From Colwellia sp. (GTDB lineage: Bacteria > Pseudomonadota > Gammaproteobacteria > Enterobacterales > Alteromonadaceae), in assembly GCA_013215385.1 (NCBI GenBank), contig JABSOY010000015.1:31373-95372 (forward strand): a DNA stretch of 64,000 bases, read 5' to 3'. Position 1 is the stretch's first letter; each line of letters opens with the position of its first letter. Under the pieces are notes generated by a model. It did no database searches, had not been told where the DNA came from, and was given only the letters and a program-made list of their open reading frames with translations. Made by a program: the position numbers and the translations under genes. This document shows, piece after piece, positions 18,683 to 29,309 of the stretch.

Positions 18683-21214
18683 ATGGCTACTATATTGTCC
18701 TTACATTCTTCAAAATTAAACGGCGTACAACGACTGCTTGAAGCTGGTTTGTTGGTTTCTTGTCTTTTCGCCATGTTCATCATGTTAGCGCTATTCAGTT
18801 TTGATCCCGCCGATCCGGGTTGGTCGCAAACAGGCTATCAAACGCCTATTCGTAATTTAGGTGGGGCAGTTGGTGCTTATCTTTCTGATCTATTGTTAAA
18901 CCTTTTCGGCTTTATTGCTTATACCCTACCTTTTGTCACTGCCGTTATCGGTTGGTTATTATTTCAAAAGTATCACCGTCTCATTCAGCTTGATTATTTA
19001 ACACTGGGTCTAAAGTTAATTGGTTTCATTCTTTTCTATATAGGTATAACGTCCATTGCCAGTATGAACTTTGATGATGTTTTTTATTTTTCTGCCGGAG
19101 GGATCCTAGGGGATGTACTAAGTAATACCGTTTTGCCTTATTTCTCTTTTGTTGGCAGTACCTTGTTATTTTTAACTTTCTTATTTTCAGGTTTTGTTTT
19201 ATTAACCGGTGTTTCTCTCATTGCCTTTATTGATAAAACGGGGGCATACGCAATTCGAGCCGTGCAATATTTGTTAACAATTCCAGGGAAAATAAAACAG
19301 CATCTTGGTGAGTTGAAAAAATCAAAAGTAAATTCAGCATTAGTGATTGAAGACCAACAAAAAAATGAACAGCCTGTTGCACTAGCTAAAATTGAGCCGC
19401 AGCATGATCTACAACATTATAATGAAATAGCAGCGAATATCGAAAATGAGACAGATGAAGTGCATCAAGCATTTAATTCTATAACTGAACAAGAACATGA
19501 CAATATTATCGCACCAAGTAAAAATGATCTTCCTTTCGAGACTGAAGAGGGCGTTGAACACTTTGTTGCTATTGACGACCTTATTGGTGAACCGTTAGCT
19601 TTCAATGTTCAAGAGCATGTTAACGAAGAAGAAATAACTGCAGCATTTGAACAGGTTGAACCTATCGTAGTAGAAGAACCCGTTAGCTTAACACCGACCT
19701 TAAATAATGACCTTGCGCAAAGGTTGCCCTCTCTAGAGTTATTAGACCGCCCAGACAGAACTAAAAATCCTATCGATGAAAAAGAACTTGAGCAAGTAAG
19801 TCGCTTGGTTGAAGTAAAGTTATTGGAATTTGGGGTGAAAGCCGAAGTTGTTGGAGTCTTTCCTGGTCCGGTTATTACTCGATTTGAATTAAAATTAGCA
19901 CCTGGTGTTAAAGCAAGTAAAGTCAGTGGTTTATCACAGGATATAGCGCGTTCGTTGTCAGCTAAAAGTGTCCGGGTTGTTGAAGTTATTGAAGGGAAGT
20001 CAGTTATTGGTATTGAACTGCCAAATAAATATCGTGAAACGGTATTTTTTACTGATGTAATTTCTGCGCCAGACTTTGCTGAATCTAGCTCTCATTTAGC
20101 TATGGCCATTGGTAGCGATATCGCAGGTAAACCGGTAATAGCCGATTTAGCTAAAATGCCGCATTTACTTGTTGCTGGCACTACTGGCTCTGGTAAGTCT
20201 GTTGCTGTAAATACCATGATTGTCAGTATTTTATATAAATCAACACCTGAAGACGTTCGTATGATTATGATTGACCCTAAACAGGTTGAACTTTCAGTTT
20301 ATAATGGCATACCTCATTTGTTGGCTGAAGTCGTTACTGATATGAAAGAAGCCGCCAATGCACTCCGCTGGTGTGTGGGTGAAATGGAACGTCGTTATAA
20401 ATTAATGTCTGCGTTAGGTGTACGTAACCTCAAAGGGTTTAATGAAAAAGTAGCAAAAGGAATAGCAGCAGGGGAGCCGTTAATCGACCCATTATGGCAA
20501 CCTAATGATGCTTTTACTCAAACACCGCCCCTATTAGAGAAACTACCTGCGATTGTCATTCTTGTTGATGAATTTGCTGACATGATGATGGTTGCCGGTA
20601 AAAAAGTTGAAGAGTTGATTGCGCGTATCGCACAAAAAGCGCGTGCCGCAGGTATGCATTTGATTTTAGCCACTCAACGCCCATCAGCCGATGTCATTAC
20701 CGGTCTTATCAAAGCCAACATTCCGACACGTATGGCTCTTCGTGTACAATCTAGAATGGAGTCTCGCATTATTCTAGATCAGCAAGGTGCAGAACAATTG
20801 CTTGGCATGGGCGATATGTTTTACTTACCTCCTGGGGAAGCTGTATCAGTGCGTGTTCATGGCGCGTTTGTTAACGATGATGAAGTACATGCGGTTGTTA
20901 AAGATTGGAAGTCTCGAGGTGCTCCTGATTATGTTGACGAAATATTGTCAGGCGATAGCGATAATGAAATTTTACTACCCGGCGAACAAGCAGAAGGCGA
21001 AGAAGGCGTTGAACTTGATACCCTATATGATGACGCCGTATTATTTGTAACAACAGGTCGACGTGTCTCAATATCAAGTGTTCAACGTAAATTTCGTATT
21101 GGTTATAACCGTGCCGCACGTATTGTTGAAGATATGGAAAACCAAGGTGTTGTAAGTTCGCCCGGCCATAATGGTGCTCGTGAAGTGTTAGCACCACCCC
21201 CGATAAAAGATTAA
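18683..21214 (+). CDS. ftsK: DNA translocase FtsK
   Basis: An 843-residue FtsK. Four or five membrane helices fill residues 20-200. An acidic low-complexity linker covers about 210-350 and is much shorter than in E. coli (1329 aa total). The motor domain has Walker [10 protein letters not shown] near residue 498 and Walker [13 protein letters not shown]. The C-terminal gamma winged-helix domain has [20 protein letters not shown], which reads KOPS sequences and activates XerCD at dif. It follows lrp and precedes lolA, as in E. coli. Confidence 0.97.
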   Translation: MATILSLHSSKLNGVQRLLEAGLLVSCLFAMFIMLALFSFDPADPGWSQTGYQTPIRNLGGAVGAYLSDLLLNLFGFIAYTLPFVTAVIGWLLFQKYHRLIQLDYLTLGLKLIGFILFYIGITSIASMNFDDVFYFSAGGILGDVLSNTVLPYFSFVGSTLLFLTFLFSGFVLLTGVSLIAFIDKTGAYAIRAVQYLLTIPGKIKQHLGELKKSKVNSALVIEDQQKNEQPVALAKIEPQHDLQHYNEIAANIENETDEVHQAFNSITEQEHDNIIAPSKNDLPFETEEGVEHFVAIDDLIGEPLAFNVQEHVNEEEITAAFEQVEPIVVEEPVSLTPTLNNDLAQRLPSLELLDRPDRTKNPIDEKELEQVSRLVEVKLLEFGVKAEVVGVFPGPVITRFELKLAPGVKASKVSGLSQDIARSLSAKSVRVVEVIEGKSVIGIELPNKYRETVFFTDVISAPDFAESSSHLAMAIGSDIAGKPVIADLAKMPHLLVAGTTGSGKSVAVNTMIVSILYKSTPEDVRMIMIDPKQVELSVYNGIPHLLAEVVTDMKEAANALRWCVGEMERRYKLMSALGVRNLKGFNEKVAKGIAAGEPLIDPLWQPNDAFTQTPPLLEKLPAIVILVDEFADMMMVAGKKVEELIARIAQKARAAGMHLILATQRPSADVITGLIKANIPTRMALRVQSRMESRIILDQQGAEQLLGMGDMFYLPPGEAVSVRVHGAFVNDDEVHAVVKDWKSRGAPDYVDEILSGDSDNEILLPGEQAEGEEGVELDTLYDDAVLFVTTGRRVSISSVQRKFRIGYNRAARIVEDMENQGVVSSPGHNGAREVLAPPPIKD

Positions 21215-21224
21215 GGATTAAGCA

Positions 21225-21917
21225 GTGAACCTTTCCCTAAAAAAAACAGCAGTCATTTCATTATGTACCGCAGTGTTAGCAACGAATGTCAGTAGTTCAG
21301 CTTTTGCTGTGCAAACCAACCAAGCAGCAGATGCGGTTAATCTACTCTCAAATCACATAACTAATGCTAAATCAGCATTGATGGCAAAGCTGGCCACCAT
21401 TAAATACTTTTCTGCTGATTTTACCCAACAAATACTCGATGCTGATGGCAATGAATTATTGAACGCGTCGGGTACACTGGCAGTAAAAAAACCTAATTTA
21501 GTACATTGGAATACAGCCGAACCAGATGAATCATTAATTGTTTCAGACGGGCAAACCTTATGGTATCTCAATCCCTTTATAGAGCAGGTCAGTGCCTTTC
21601 GTCTCGATAAAGCCTTGTTGAATACGCCAATTTTATTATTAACAAGTAACGACCCTGAACTCTGGCAACATTATAGTGTCAGTTCGATGAATGAAAATAA
21701 TTTTCTTATTCATACTAATAACAATAATTCACAGGTGAAAACGCTAGAATTACGTTTTAAAAAGAATACCGATAAGCTTGATAGTTTTACTATATTAGAT
21801 GCAACAGGACAGTTAAGTATTTTTAAACTTTCTAAACTTGATCAAGATGTTCCACCTGATAATGCATTATTCAAATTTATTATTTCTGAAGGTATTGAGT
21901 TAGATGACCAACGCTAG
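21225..21917 (+). CDS. lolA: outer-membrane lipoprotein carrier protein LolA
   Basis: A 230-residue periplasmic chaperone. A signal peptide ends near SSAFA (residue 28). The mature part has the FSADFTQQ segment, [14 protein letters not shown] and a WYLNPF strand typical of LolA. It ferries lipoproteins from LolCDE to LolB across the periplasm. The start is GTG 21225 after an AAGGA-like site. The last 14 bases overlap rarA. Confidence 0.94.
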   Translation: MNLSLKKTAVISLCTAVLATNVSSSAFAVQTNQAADAVNLLSNHITNAKSALMAKLATIKYFSADFTQQILDADGNELLNASGTLAVKKPNLVHWNTAEPDESLIVSDGQTLWYLNPFIEQVSAFRLDKALLNTPILLLTSNDPELWQHYSVSSMNENNFLIHTNNNNSQVKTLELRFKKNTDKLDSFTILDATGQLSIFKLSKLDQDVPPDNALFKFIISEGIELDDQR

Positions 21918-23277
21918 TGACTCTGCTAACGGCTCATTGCCTTTAGATTTTGCTGAAGATGAACAGACAAATAACTGCTTTCAGCCATTAGCGGCTAAAT
22001 TGAGGCCGTTAACATTGGCTGATTACCAAGGGCAACGGCACATTTTAGCGCCGGGTATGCCGTTAACAATAGCGATTGAACAGGGTAAGTGTCATTCCGT
22101 TATATTCTGGGGGCCGCCCGGAACAGGAAAAACCACCTTAGCCGAAATTATAGCAAGTCATGCAAACGCCGAAGTAGAGCGTTTATCGGCCGTAACATCA
22201 GGCATTAAGGATATACGTCAAGCGATAGACAACGCTAAACAACGATTATTACACCAGCAAAAACGTACGGTATTATTCGTTGATGAAGTTCACCGTTTCA
22301 ATAAAGGGCAGCAAGATGCTTTTTTGCCGTTTATTGAAGACGGAACCATTATTTTTATTGGCGCAACCACTGAAAACCCAGCCTTTGAATTAAACCAAGC
22401 CGTACTGTCTCGCGCCCGTGTTTACACCTTAAAAAAACTTAGCCGTGATGACCTCGCTAATATTTTACAGCGTGCTTGTGAAACCGAGCAAAAAAACCGT
22501 AAAGTTAGCATAGTGCTTGATAATAAGGCACAGCAACAGTTATTGATATTAGCTAATGGCGACGCTCGGCGTTTATTGAATATTTTTGAAAATTGTCTTG
22601 ATATTCTTTTAGGTGAAAGCAAAACGATTACTTTAGAAACTGTCGTACAAGTCGCGGGTAATAAAATAGCCTTATACGATAAAGGAGGCGATGCTTTTTA
22701 CGATTTAATCAGCGCTTTTCATAAATCCGTGCGGGGTAGTTCTCCCGATGCGGCACTTTATTGGTATGCGAGAATTTTAGCGGGTGGTGGTGATGCTTTA
22801 TATGTTGCACGAAGGCTATTAGCTATTGCCAGTGAAGATATTGGTAATGCAGATCCTCGCGCGATGCAACTTGCCATAAATGCTTGGGATACTTTTCAGC
22901 GAGTTGGACCAAGTGAAGGCGAACGCGCTATCGCACAAGCAACCGTTTATATGGCATTAGCTCCTAAAAGTAACGCGGTTTATATGGCTTTTAGTCAAGC
23001 AAAAGAATTAGCTAAAAACACCTCTGAACTTGATGTACCGTTTCATTTGAAAAATGCGACGAGTAGTATTACCAAAGAATTAGGTCATGGCAGTGAGTAT
23101 CGTTATGCTCATAACGAGGACAATGCTTTTGCGGCTGGAGAGTGTTACTTTCCTGAGTCACTTAAAAATACTTCATTGTATCAGCCTAGCGATCGGGGCT
23201 TAGAAAAACAGTTAAAAGATAAACAAAATTACCTTAACGAATTGAATCGTAAAAGTAATGAGCAACGCTATGACTAA
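21904..23277 (+). CDS. rarA: replication-associated recombination protein A (RarA/MgsA)
   Basis: A 457-residue AAA+ ATPase of the clamp-loader clade. Walker [10 protein letters not shown] lies near residue 70, Walker B is LFVDEVHRF, sensor 1 GATTENP, and sensor 2 is in GDARRLLN. The C-terminal tetramerisation part has [13 protein letters not shown] and [13 protein letters not shown]. It acts at stalled forks with SSB. The start overlaps lolA by 14 bases. The position between lolA and serS matches E. coli. Confidence 0.96.
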   Translation: MTNASDSANGSLPLDFAEDEQTNNCFQPLAAKLRPLTLADYQGQRHILAPGMPLTIAIEQGKCHSVIFWGPPGTGKTTLAEIIASHANAEVERLSAVTSGIKDIRQAIDNAKQRLLHQQKRTVLFVDEVHRFNKGQQDAFLPFIEDGTIIFIGATTENPAFELNQAVLSRARVYTLKKLSRDDLANILQRACETEQKNRKVSIVLDNKAQQQLLILANGDARRLLNIFENCLDILLGESKTITLETVVQVAGNKIALYDKGGDAFYDLISAFHKSVRGSSPDAALYWYARILAGGGDALYVARRLLAIASEDIGNADPRAMQLAINAWDTFQRVGPSEGERAIAQATVYMALAPKSNAVYMAFSQAKELAKNTSELDVPFHLKNATSSITKELGHGSEYRYAHNEDNAFAAGECYFPESLKNTSLYQPSDRGLEKQLKDKQNYLNELNRKSNEQRYD

Positions 23278-23671
23278 TACCATCAGTACTTTCTCTTTAT
23301 ATATGTTCATAGCCCTTGGCGGAGCATGTGGTGCGAGTTTGAGATTTTATTTTTCACAATTAATCTTAAATTGGCTCGGAAAAGGTTTCCCTTTTGCTAC
23401 GTTGGCGGTTAATATTTCCGGCTCGTTAATCATGGGCACTTTATATGGGCTCATTGAAAACGGTGTTATTGAAGTCAGTGTTTACCGAACCCTAATAGGT
23501 ATCGGCTTTCTTGGCGCATTTACCACCTTTTCAACCTTTTCACTCGATACCTTACTATTAATGCAGCAAGGTGAGTTTTTTAAGGCCATGATAAATATAT
23601 TACTTAATGTTAGCTTATGTGTATTTGCGGCTGGCATCGGACTCTATTTAGTGTCTTATGCGACTAAATAA
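23270..23671 (+). CDS. crcB: fluoride channel CrcB/Fluc
   Basis: A small four-helix membrane protein of about 133 residues. It has [10 protein letters not shown] near the N terminus, NISGSLIMG with the conserved Asn, and [13 protein letters not shown] with the phenylalanine/threonine track of the pore. It works as an antiparallel dimer exporting fluoride. It overlaps rarA by 8 bases; ATG 23270 has a GAG site at 23260-23262, though ATG 23258 is also in frame. No fluoride riboswitch is apparent, as the gene lies inside an operon. Confidence 0.93.
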   Translation: MTNTISTFSLYMFIALGGACGASLRFYFSQLILNWLGKGFPFATLAVNISGSLIMGTLYGLIENGVIEVSVYRTLIGIGFLGAFTTFSTFSLDTLLLMQQGEFFKAMINILLNVSLCVFAAGIGLYLVSYATK

Positions 23672-23721
23672 ATGAGTCAAAACACATAAAAAATATTAAA
23701 CCATTCAACTTGTAGATGTGA

Positions 23722-25008
<1,287 letters not shown>

Positions 25009-25028
25009 GCTACAGTTCATACTTTCTG

Positions 25029-25058
25029 AAAATCCAGCCATGCTTGGCTGGATTTTTT
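25029..25058 (+). terminator. intrinsic terminator of serS
   Basis: Arms 25029-25040 and 25045-25056 (AAAATCCAGCCA / TGGCTGGATTTT) pair around TGCT, and the 3' side ends in a seven-T run. Confidence 0.93.
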
Positions 25059-25220
25059 TGTTTTAAATATCGGGTGAAATTTTATCGCTGTGAAATCTAA
25101 TTTATTTCATTTTTCTGGCATTTATGGCGCCACATGAAGGTAAATTATTGGTGAGTCGAAATTTATATTGGCTGAACGGGTCTATAAACTTAAGGTGTTA
25201 GTTTTAATTACAGGTGTCCT

Positions 25221-25706
25221 TTGTTTAAAAGCTTATTAATTCAAGTGGTTGTCTTTTTCGTTATCTTCCAAGGTCTCTCTATGATTAGAGAATCTAGCAT
25301 GCTGACAACGGGAGAAGTGCTCGTACCGAGAGATATATTTTTAAAAACCTTAGATAATAAAACTATTGAACTTACTAAGATAAATAAAACAACGATTGTT
25401 TACTTTTTCGCACCCTGGTGTCAAATTTGTCATATAAGTATTAGTAACTTACAGTCTATATATGAAAAAAATGAAGATATTAATGTTATTGCGGTAGCGT
25501 TAGATTATATCGATAAAAAAGAGGTTGCTGAATTTTCAAACCAACATCAATTAACCTTTCCGATCGCCTTAGGCTCTGAGCAAGTAAAAGCACTGTTTAA
25601 AGTAAAAGGTTACCCCAGTTATTATGTCTTAGACGAAGAAAATACCATTATTGCTAAATCTATGGGGTATTCATCTGAAATAGGGCTACTTCTTCGAACA
25701 CTTTAA
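25221..25706 (+). CDS. membrane-anchored TlpA/ResA-like thiol-disulfide protein
   Basis: A 161-residue protein with one N-terminal hydrophobic segment (residues 4-22) that probably anchors it with the thioredoxin domain in the periplasm. The active site is WCQIC (Cys67 and Cys70) after YFFAP, and the cis-proline loop is GYPSYYV. The TTG start at 25221 is supported by AGGTG at 25212-25216. It may reduce periplasmic disulfides, as TlpA-like proteins do; the partner is unknown. A carboxypeptidase gene follows 72 bp later. Confidence 0.85.
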   Translation: MFKSLLIQVVVFFVIFQGLSMIRESSMLTTGEVLVPRDIFLKTLDNKTIELTKINKTTIVYFFAPWCQICHISISNLQSIYEKNEDINVIAVALDYIDKKEVAEFSNQHQLTFPIALGSEQVKALFKVKGYPSYYVLDEENTIIAKSMGYSSEIGLLLRTL

Positions 25707-25778
25707 CGTATATTGCTTCTGATCTTTATCGTGTTTGTGTACACTGTTGCTATCATTTTTAATACAGTAGATCCTGTC

Positions 25779-26906
25779 ATGCAAATTTCATCAAACTTTG
25801 ATAGCGGTAATATCCGCGTTATTGAAGCAAACCAAGCCAGTAATATTCAGCTTGAGATAGTTAAAGACAATCAATCAGACTTCTACCAATGGTTTCATTT
25901 CAAACTTCACAATACCGAACGTTGCGAGCATACACTCCATTTAATGAATGCTTCAACGTCAGCTTATCTTGAAGGCTGGACCGATTATCAAGCTGTTGCA
26001 TCTTACGATCGTGAACATTGGTTTCGTGTGCCAACAGAATTTGATGGTGAAAAACTTAGTATTACTTTAACGCCTGAATTCGACTCTGTTTATTTTGCTT
26101 ATTTCGCCCCTTATAGCTATGAACGTCATCAAGATTTACTTCACCAAGCTCAATTAGATATTGACTGTCAGTTACAAGTTTTAGGGCAAACCATAGACGG
26201 ACGTGATGTGTCAGTACTTAAAGTCGGCGAAGAAGGCGAAGGTAAAAAAGTTATTTGGTTAACTGCTCGCCAACATCCTGGTGAAAGTATGGCTGAATGG
26301 TTCATGGAAGGTTTCATTGACCGCTTGTTAGATGAAGATGATGGTGTTGCACGTTCACTTCTCAATAGTGCGGTATTTTATTTAGTCCCTAATATGAACC
26401 CAGATGGCTCAGTACGAGGGCATTTAAGAACCAATGCTGTTGGTACTAACTTAAACCGTGAATGGGCCGCGCCTTCGATGGAACGTAGCCCTGAAGTTTA
26501 TTTAGTGCGTGAAAAAATGTTAGCTACTGGTGTCGATATGTTTCTTGATATTCATGGCGACGAAGCATTACCTTTTAACTTTGTTGCCGGTTGTGAAGGC
26601 GTGCCCGCTTACGATGCTAAACATCAAGCGCTAGAAGAAAAGTTCAAAGCCATTTTATTAGCAGTGACCCCTGAATTCCAAGATGATAAAGGTTACGATA
26701 AAGATGAACCGGGTCAAGCAAACTTAACGGTTGGCGCTAACTGGGTCGGCAATAACTTTAAATGTTTGTCATACACTGTAGAAATGCCATTTAAAGATAA
26801 TGATTTATTACCAGATCATAGCGTTGGTTGGTCTGATAATCGCAGTAGTTTATTTGGTCGTGATTTCTTAACGGCTATTTATCATGTTGTTGGCGATTTA
26901 CGCTAA
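25779..26906 (+). CDS. M14-type zinc carboxypeptidase (cytosolic Nna1-like family)
   Basis: About 375 residues from ATG 25779. The N-terminal beta domain begins MQISSNFDSGNIRV, the usual start of bacterial cytosolic carboxypeptidases related to Nna1/CCP. Zinc ligands His and Glu are in RQHPGESMAEWF near residue 165, and the third His in DIHGDE near 258; VEMPFKD carries the catalytic Glu. Length agrees with Pseudomonas and Burkholderia homologues. An open frame runs 66 bases further upstream to TTG 25713 and would add a hydrophobic stretch, but the family alignment favours the ATG. Natural substrate is unknown. Confidence 0.87.
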   Translation: MQISSNFDSGNIRVIEANQASNIQLEIVKDNQSDFYQWFHFKLHNTERCEHTLHLMNASTSAYLEGWTDYQAVASYDREHWFRVPTEFDGEKLSITLTPEFDSVYFAYFAPYSYERHQDLLHQAQLDIDCQLQVLGQTIDGRDVSVLKVGEEGEGKKVIWLTARQHPGESMAEWFMEGFIDRLLDEDDGVARSLLNSAVFYLVPNMNPDGSVRGHLRTNAVGTNLNREWAAPSMERSPEVYLVREKMLATGVDMFLDIHGDEALPFNFVAGCEGVPAYDAKHQALEEKFKAILLAVTPEFQDDKGYDKDEPGQANLTVGANWVGNNFKCLSYTVEMPFKDNDLLPDHSVGWSDNRSSLFGRDFLTAIYHVVGDLR

Positions 26907-26932
26907 CCAATAAAATTGTCATGGTCATTGTG

Positions 26933-26966
26933 TATAAGGAACTCTGATTAAATCAGGTTCCTTATA
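26933..26966 (+). terminator. hairpin after the carboxypeptidase gene
   Basis: TATAAGGAAC (26933-26942) pairs with GTTCCTTATA (26957-26966) and an inner CTGAT/ATCAG extends the stem. No long T run follows, so termination would be weak. Confidence 0.45.
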
Positions 26967-27037
26967 TTAGTTATCGATGGCAAAAATTTAAATATAACAA
27001 ACGAAATATAAAATAATAATAAATTTTGGAGTATCGT

Positions 27038-28528
27038 GTGCAAGAAATTGTTAATAATATTAATAGCTACATATGGAGTGATTATTTAATTTATCTCTGT
27101 TTAGGGACAGGTGTCTTTTTCTCTATTTTAACGCGCTTTGTTCAAGTTCGTCAGTTCCGTGAAATGATCCGCTTATTACTCTCAGGTAAAAGCTCAGAGA
27201 AAGGTATATCACCTTTTCAAGCATTAGCTGTTTCTTTATCAGGTCGTGTTGGTACCGGTAATATTGCAGGTGTTGCCGCTGCTATAGGTTTTGGCGGACC
27301 CGGTGCAGTGTTTTGGATGTGGGTCGTTGCGTTTTTAGGAGCAGCTACCGCTTACATTGAATCAACCAATGCTCAAATTTATAAAGAAGAAGAAGATGGT
27401 ATATATCGTGGTGGTCCAGCTTATTACATTGAAAAAGCACTAGGTCAAAAATGGTATGCATGGATATTTGCATTATCAACTATTCTTGCTTGTGGTGTTT
27501 TATTACCGGTTGTTCAATCAAACGGCATCGGTGATGCGATGGTGAATGTGTTTGGCTCAGGTGGTTCGGTAAGTTCATTTATGGGCGATTTACCATTAAC
27601 TAAGGTTTATACAGCGACATTTATTGTTTTATTACTGGGCTTCATCATTTTTGGTGGTGTTAAACGTATTGCAAGATTTACCCAAGTTGTTGTGCCATTT
27701 ATGGCTTTAGCTTATATCATCATTGCTTGTACAATTATTGGACTTCATATTGATCAACTACCTAATATATTTATGTTAATCATTTCTGATGCATTTACTC
27801 CAATGGCTGGTATGGGTGCTGCGATTGGTTGGGGCGTAAAACGTGGTGTTTATTCTAATGAAGCGGGTCAAGGTACGGGCCCTCATGCAGCTGCAGCGGC
27901 AGAAGTTGAGCACCCAGCACAACAGGGTTTAGTACAAGCATTCTCAGTTTATATTGATACTTTATTTGTTTGTACAGCAACTGCATTTATGATTTTAATT
28001 ACTAATTCATATAATGTTATGCCAGAAGGTGCGACGAGTTTTGTTGTACAGAACCTTGCAGAAGATGTAGTTATTAATGGCCCTGCGTTTACCCAAATTG
28101 CAGTCGAAAGCGTCTTAACCGGTTTCGGTAATCCTTTCATTGCTATTGCTTTGTTTTTCTTTGCATTTACAACAGTTTTAGCTTATTACTTTATTGCTGA
28201 AAACAACGTTTCATACATTAATAAAACTATCAAGATGCCAGTACTTAAGTTTGTACTGAAAGTGATACTTATGTCGGCAGTGTTTTACGGCACCGTTGCA
28301 GAGCCAAGTGCAGCTTGGGGCATGGGTGATATCGGTGTAGGCTTAATGGCATGGTTAAATATCTTTGCTATTATTGCTATATTCTTTATGGCTAAACCTG
28401 CCATTAAAGCGCTTAAAGATTATGAACGTCAGCAAAAAGACGGTGTAAAAAATTACACTTTTGACCCTAAAGCACTGGGTATTGAAAAAGCTGATTTCTG
28501 GGAAGATCGTATCAATAATTCCAAGTAA
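27038..28528 (+). CDS. sodium:alanine/glycine symporter (AGCS family)
   Basis: A 496-residue transporter with about eleven membrane helices. The AGCS signature is clear: ALAVSLSGRVGTGNIAGVAAAI near residue 70, GGPGAVFWMW, and the NEAGQGTGPHAAAAA motif near 285. It couples Na+ entry to uptake of alanine or glycine, a common mode in marine bacteria. I chose GTG 27038 because GGAG at 27028-27031 precedes it; a TTG at 27026 lies within that site. A terminator follows, so it is a single-gene unit. Confidence 0.94.
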   Translation: MQEIVNNINSYIWSDYLIYLCLGTGVFFSILTRFVQVRQFREMIRLLLSGKSSEKGISPFQALAVSLSGRVGTGNIAGVAAAIGFGGPGAVFWMWVVAFLGAATAYIESTNAQIYKEEEDGIYRGGPAYYIEKALGQKWYAWIFALSTILACGVLLPVVQSNGIGDAMVNVFGSGGSVSSFMGDLPLTKVYTATFIVLLLGFIIFGGVKRIARFTQVVVPFMALAYIIIACTIIGLHIDQLPNIFMLIISDAFTPMAGMGAAIGWGVKRGVYSNEAGQGTGPHAAAAAEVEHPAQQGLVQAFSVYIDTLFVCTATAFMILITNSYNVMPEGATSFVVQNLAEDVVINGPAFTQIAVESVLTGFGNPFIAIALFFFAFTTVLAYYFIAENNVSYINKTIKMPVLKFVLKVILMSAVFYGTVAEPSAAWGMGDIGVGLMAWLNIFAIIAIFFMAKPAIKALKDYERQQKDGVKNYTFDPKALGIEKADFWEDRINNSK

Positions 28529-28585
28529 CTGTGTGATTATTTGGTCTGGTTTTATTTCAGGCCAATAAAAAGTTAATATCATTTG

Positions 28586-28614
28586 AAAAAACGTCTTAAT
28601 AGACGTTTTTTTTT
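28586..28614 (+). terminator. intrinsic terminator of the symporter gene
   Basis: AAAAAACGTCT (28586-28596), loop TAAT, AGACGTTTTTTTT (from 28601). Strong stem and T tract. Confidence 0.92.
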
Positions 28615-28669
28615 GTTTAAAATTAGGTAGAATATTGATACTAATTATTTTATAAAATATCCTCAAAAA

Positions 28670-28996
28670 ATGGCTGTAATCAATTGTCCCAACTGTCAGA
28701 AAAAAATTTCCGATAAAGCGAAATCTTGTTCCCATTGCCAAGTCGATTTAGTGAATATAGATGTTGAACAAATAGCATCGATGAAAAAAGTTGATAAAAT
28801 TAATAAATCCCAAAGCTTAATGAATCACTCATTTTTTGCCATGTTACTTTTTTGTGGTGGTTTTTTATTCTTGTTTTGGCAAGATGCTCAGCAGGGAACA
28901 TGGCAATACTTCAGCAGTATAAGTTGTGCGGTAATAGGGTTTATATGGTATATCGCTACTCGTGTACGTTTATTATTACTTAAATATAGAAATTAA
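28670..28996 (+). CDS. small zinc-ribbon protein with two membrane helices
   Basis: A 108-residue protein. The N terminus is a zinc ribbon with two knuckles, CPNCQKK (Cys6, Cys9) and CSHCQVD. Two hydrophobic segments (about 54-70 and 80-96) and a basic C-terminal end follow. Zinc-ribbon/membrane proteins of this kind are frequent and mostly uncharacterised. It precedes the yeaC-like gene by 22 bp and may share its transcript. I do not recognise a specific function. Confidence 0.75.
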   Translation: MAVINCPNCQKKISDKAKSCSHCQVDLVNIDVEQIASMKKVDKINKSQSLMNHSFFAMLLFCGGFLFLFWQDAQQGTWQYFSSISCAVIGFIWYIATRVRLLLLKYRN

Positions 28997-29018
28997 AAAC
29001 TAAGGTTGTTATCAAACA

Positions 29019-29309
29019 ATGGATATTATTTCATTAGTCGACAATATGTCAGAAGATATGTACTTGCGCTTAAAATGCGCTGCAGAAACAGGTAAATGGC
29101 CAGAAGGCACCGTGGTTGACCTTGCTCAAAAAACGTCGGCGCTGCAAATCATTATGGCTTATCAATCAAGACATTTGAACTCAGACGAAATATTAACAGT
29201 TGGGGCAGACGGCCAAATTGTTGATAAAACGAAACGCGAATTAAAAACACAATTCGCTAACCTTAACGACAAACCCGAAAACAACATTGCCAGGTTCTCC
29301 GATTTATGA
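29019..29309 (+). CDS. YeaC-like DUF1315 family protein
   Basis: A 96-residue protein resembling E. coli YeaC in LRLKCAAETGKWPEGT, KTSALQIIMAYQSRH and DGQIVDKTKRELKTQF. The fold and role are unknown. The stop overlaps the start of the DUF349 gene (ATGA), so the two are translationally coupled. Confidence 0.85.
   Translation: MDIISLVDNMSEDMYLRLKCAAETGKWPEGTVVDLAQKTSALQIIMAYQSRHLNSDEILTVGADGQIVDKTKRELKTQFANLNDKPENNIARFSDL

Noticed and set aside
20898-21197. 99-residue minus-strand frame
   Set aside because: It lies wholly antisense to the conserved gamma domain of ftsK and has unnatural histidine/tyrosine-rich composition.
25713-25778. N-terminal hydrophobic extension of the M14 carboxypeptidase from TTG 25713
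   Set aside because: The family starts at the MQISSNFDSGN segment and the extension has no convincing ribosome site.
26918-26936. Possible RutR-like site containing ATGGTCATT before the symporter gene
   Set aside because: Only the right half fits; the left seven bases match TTGACCA poorly.
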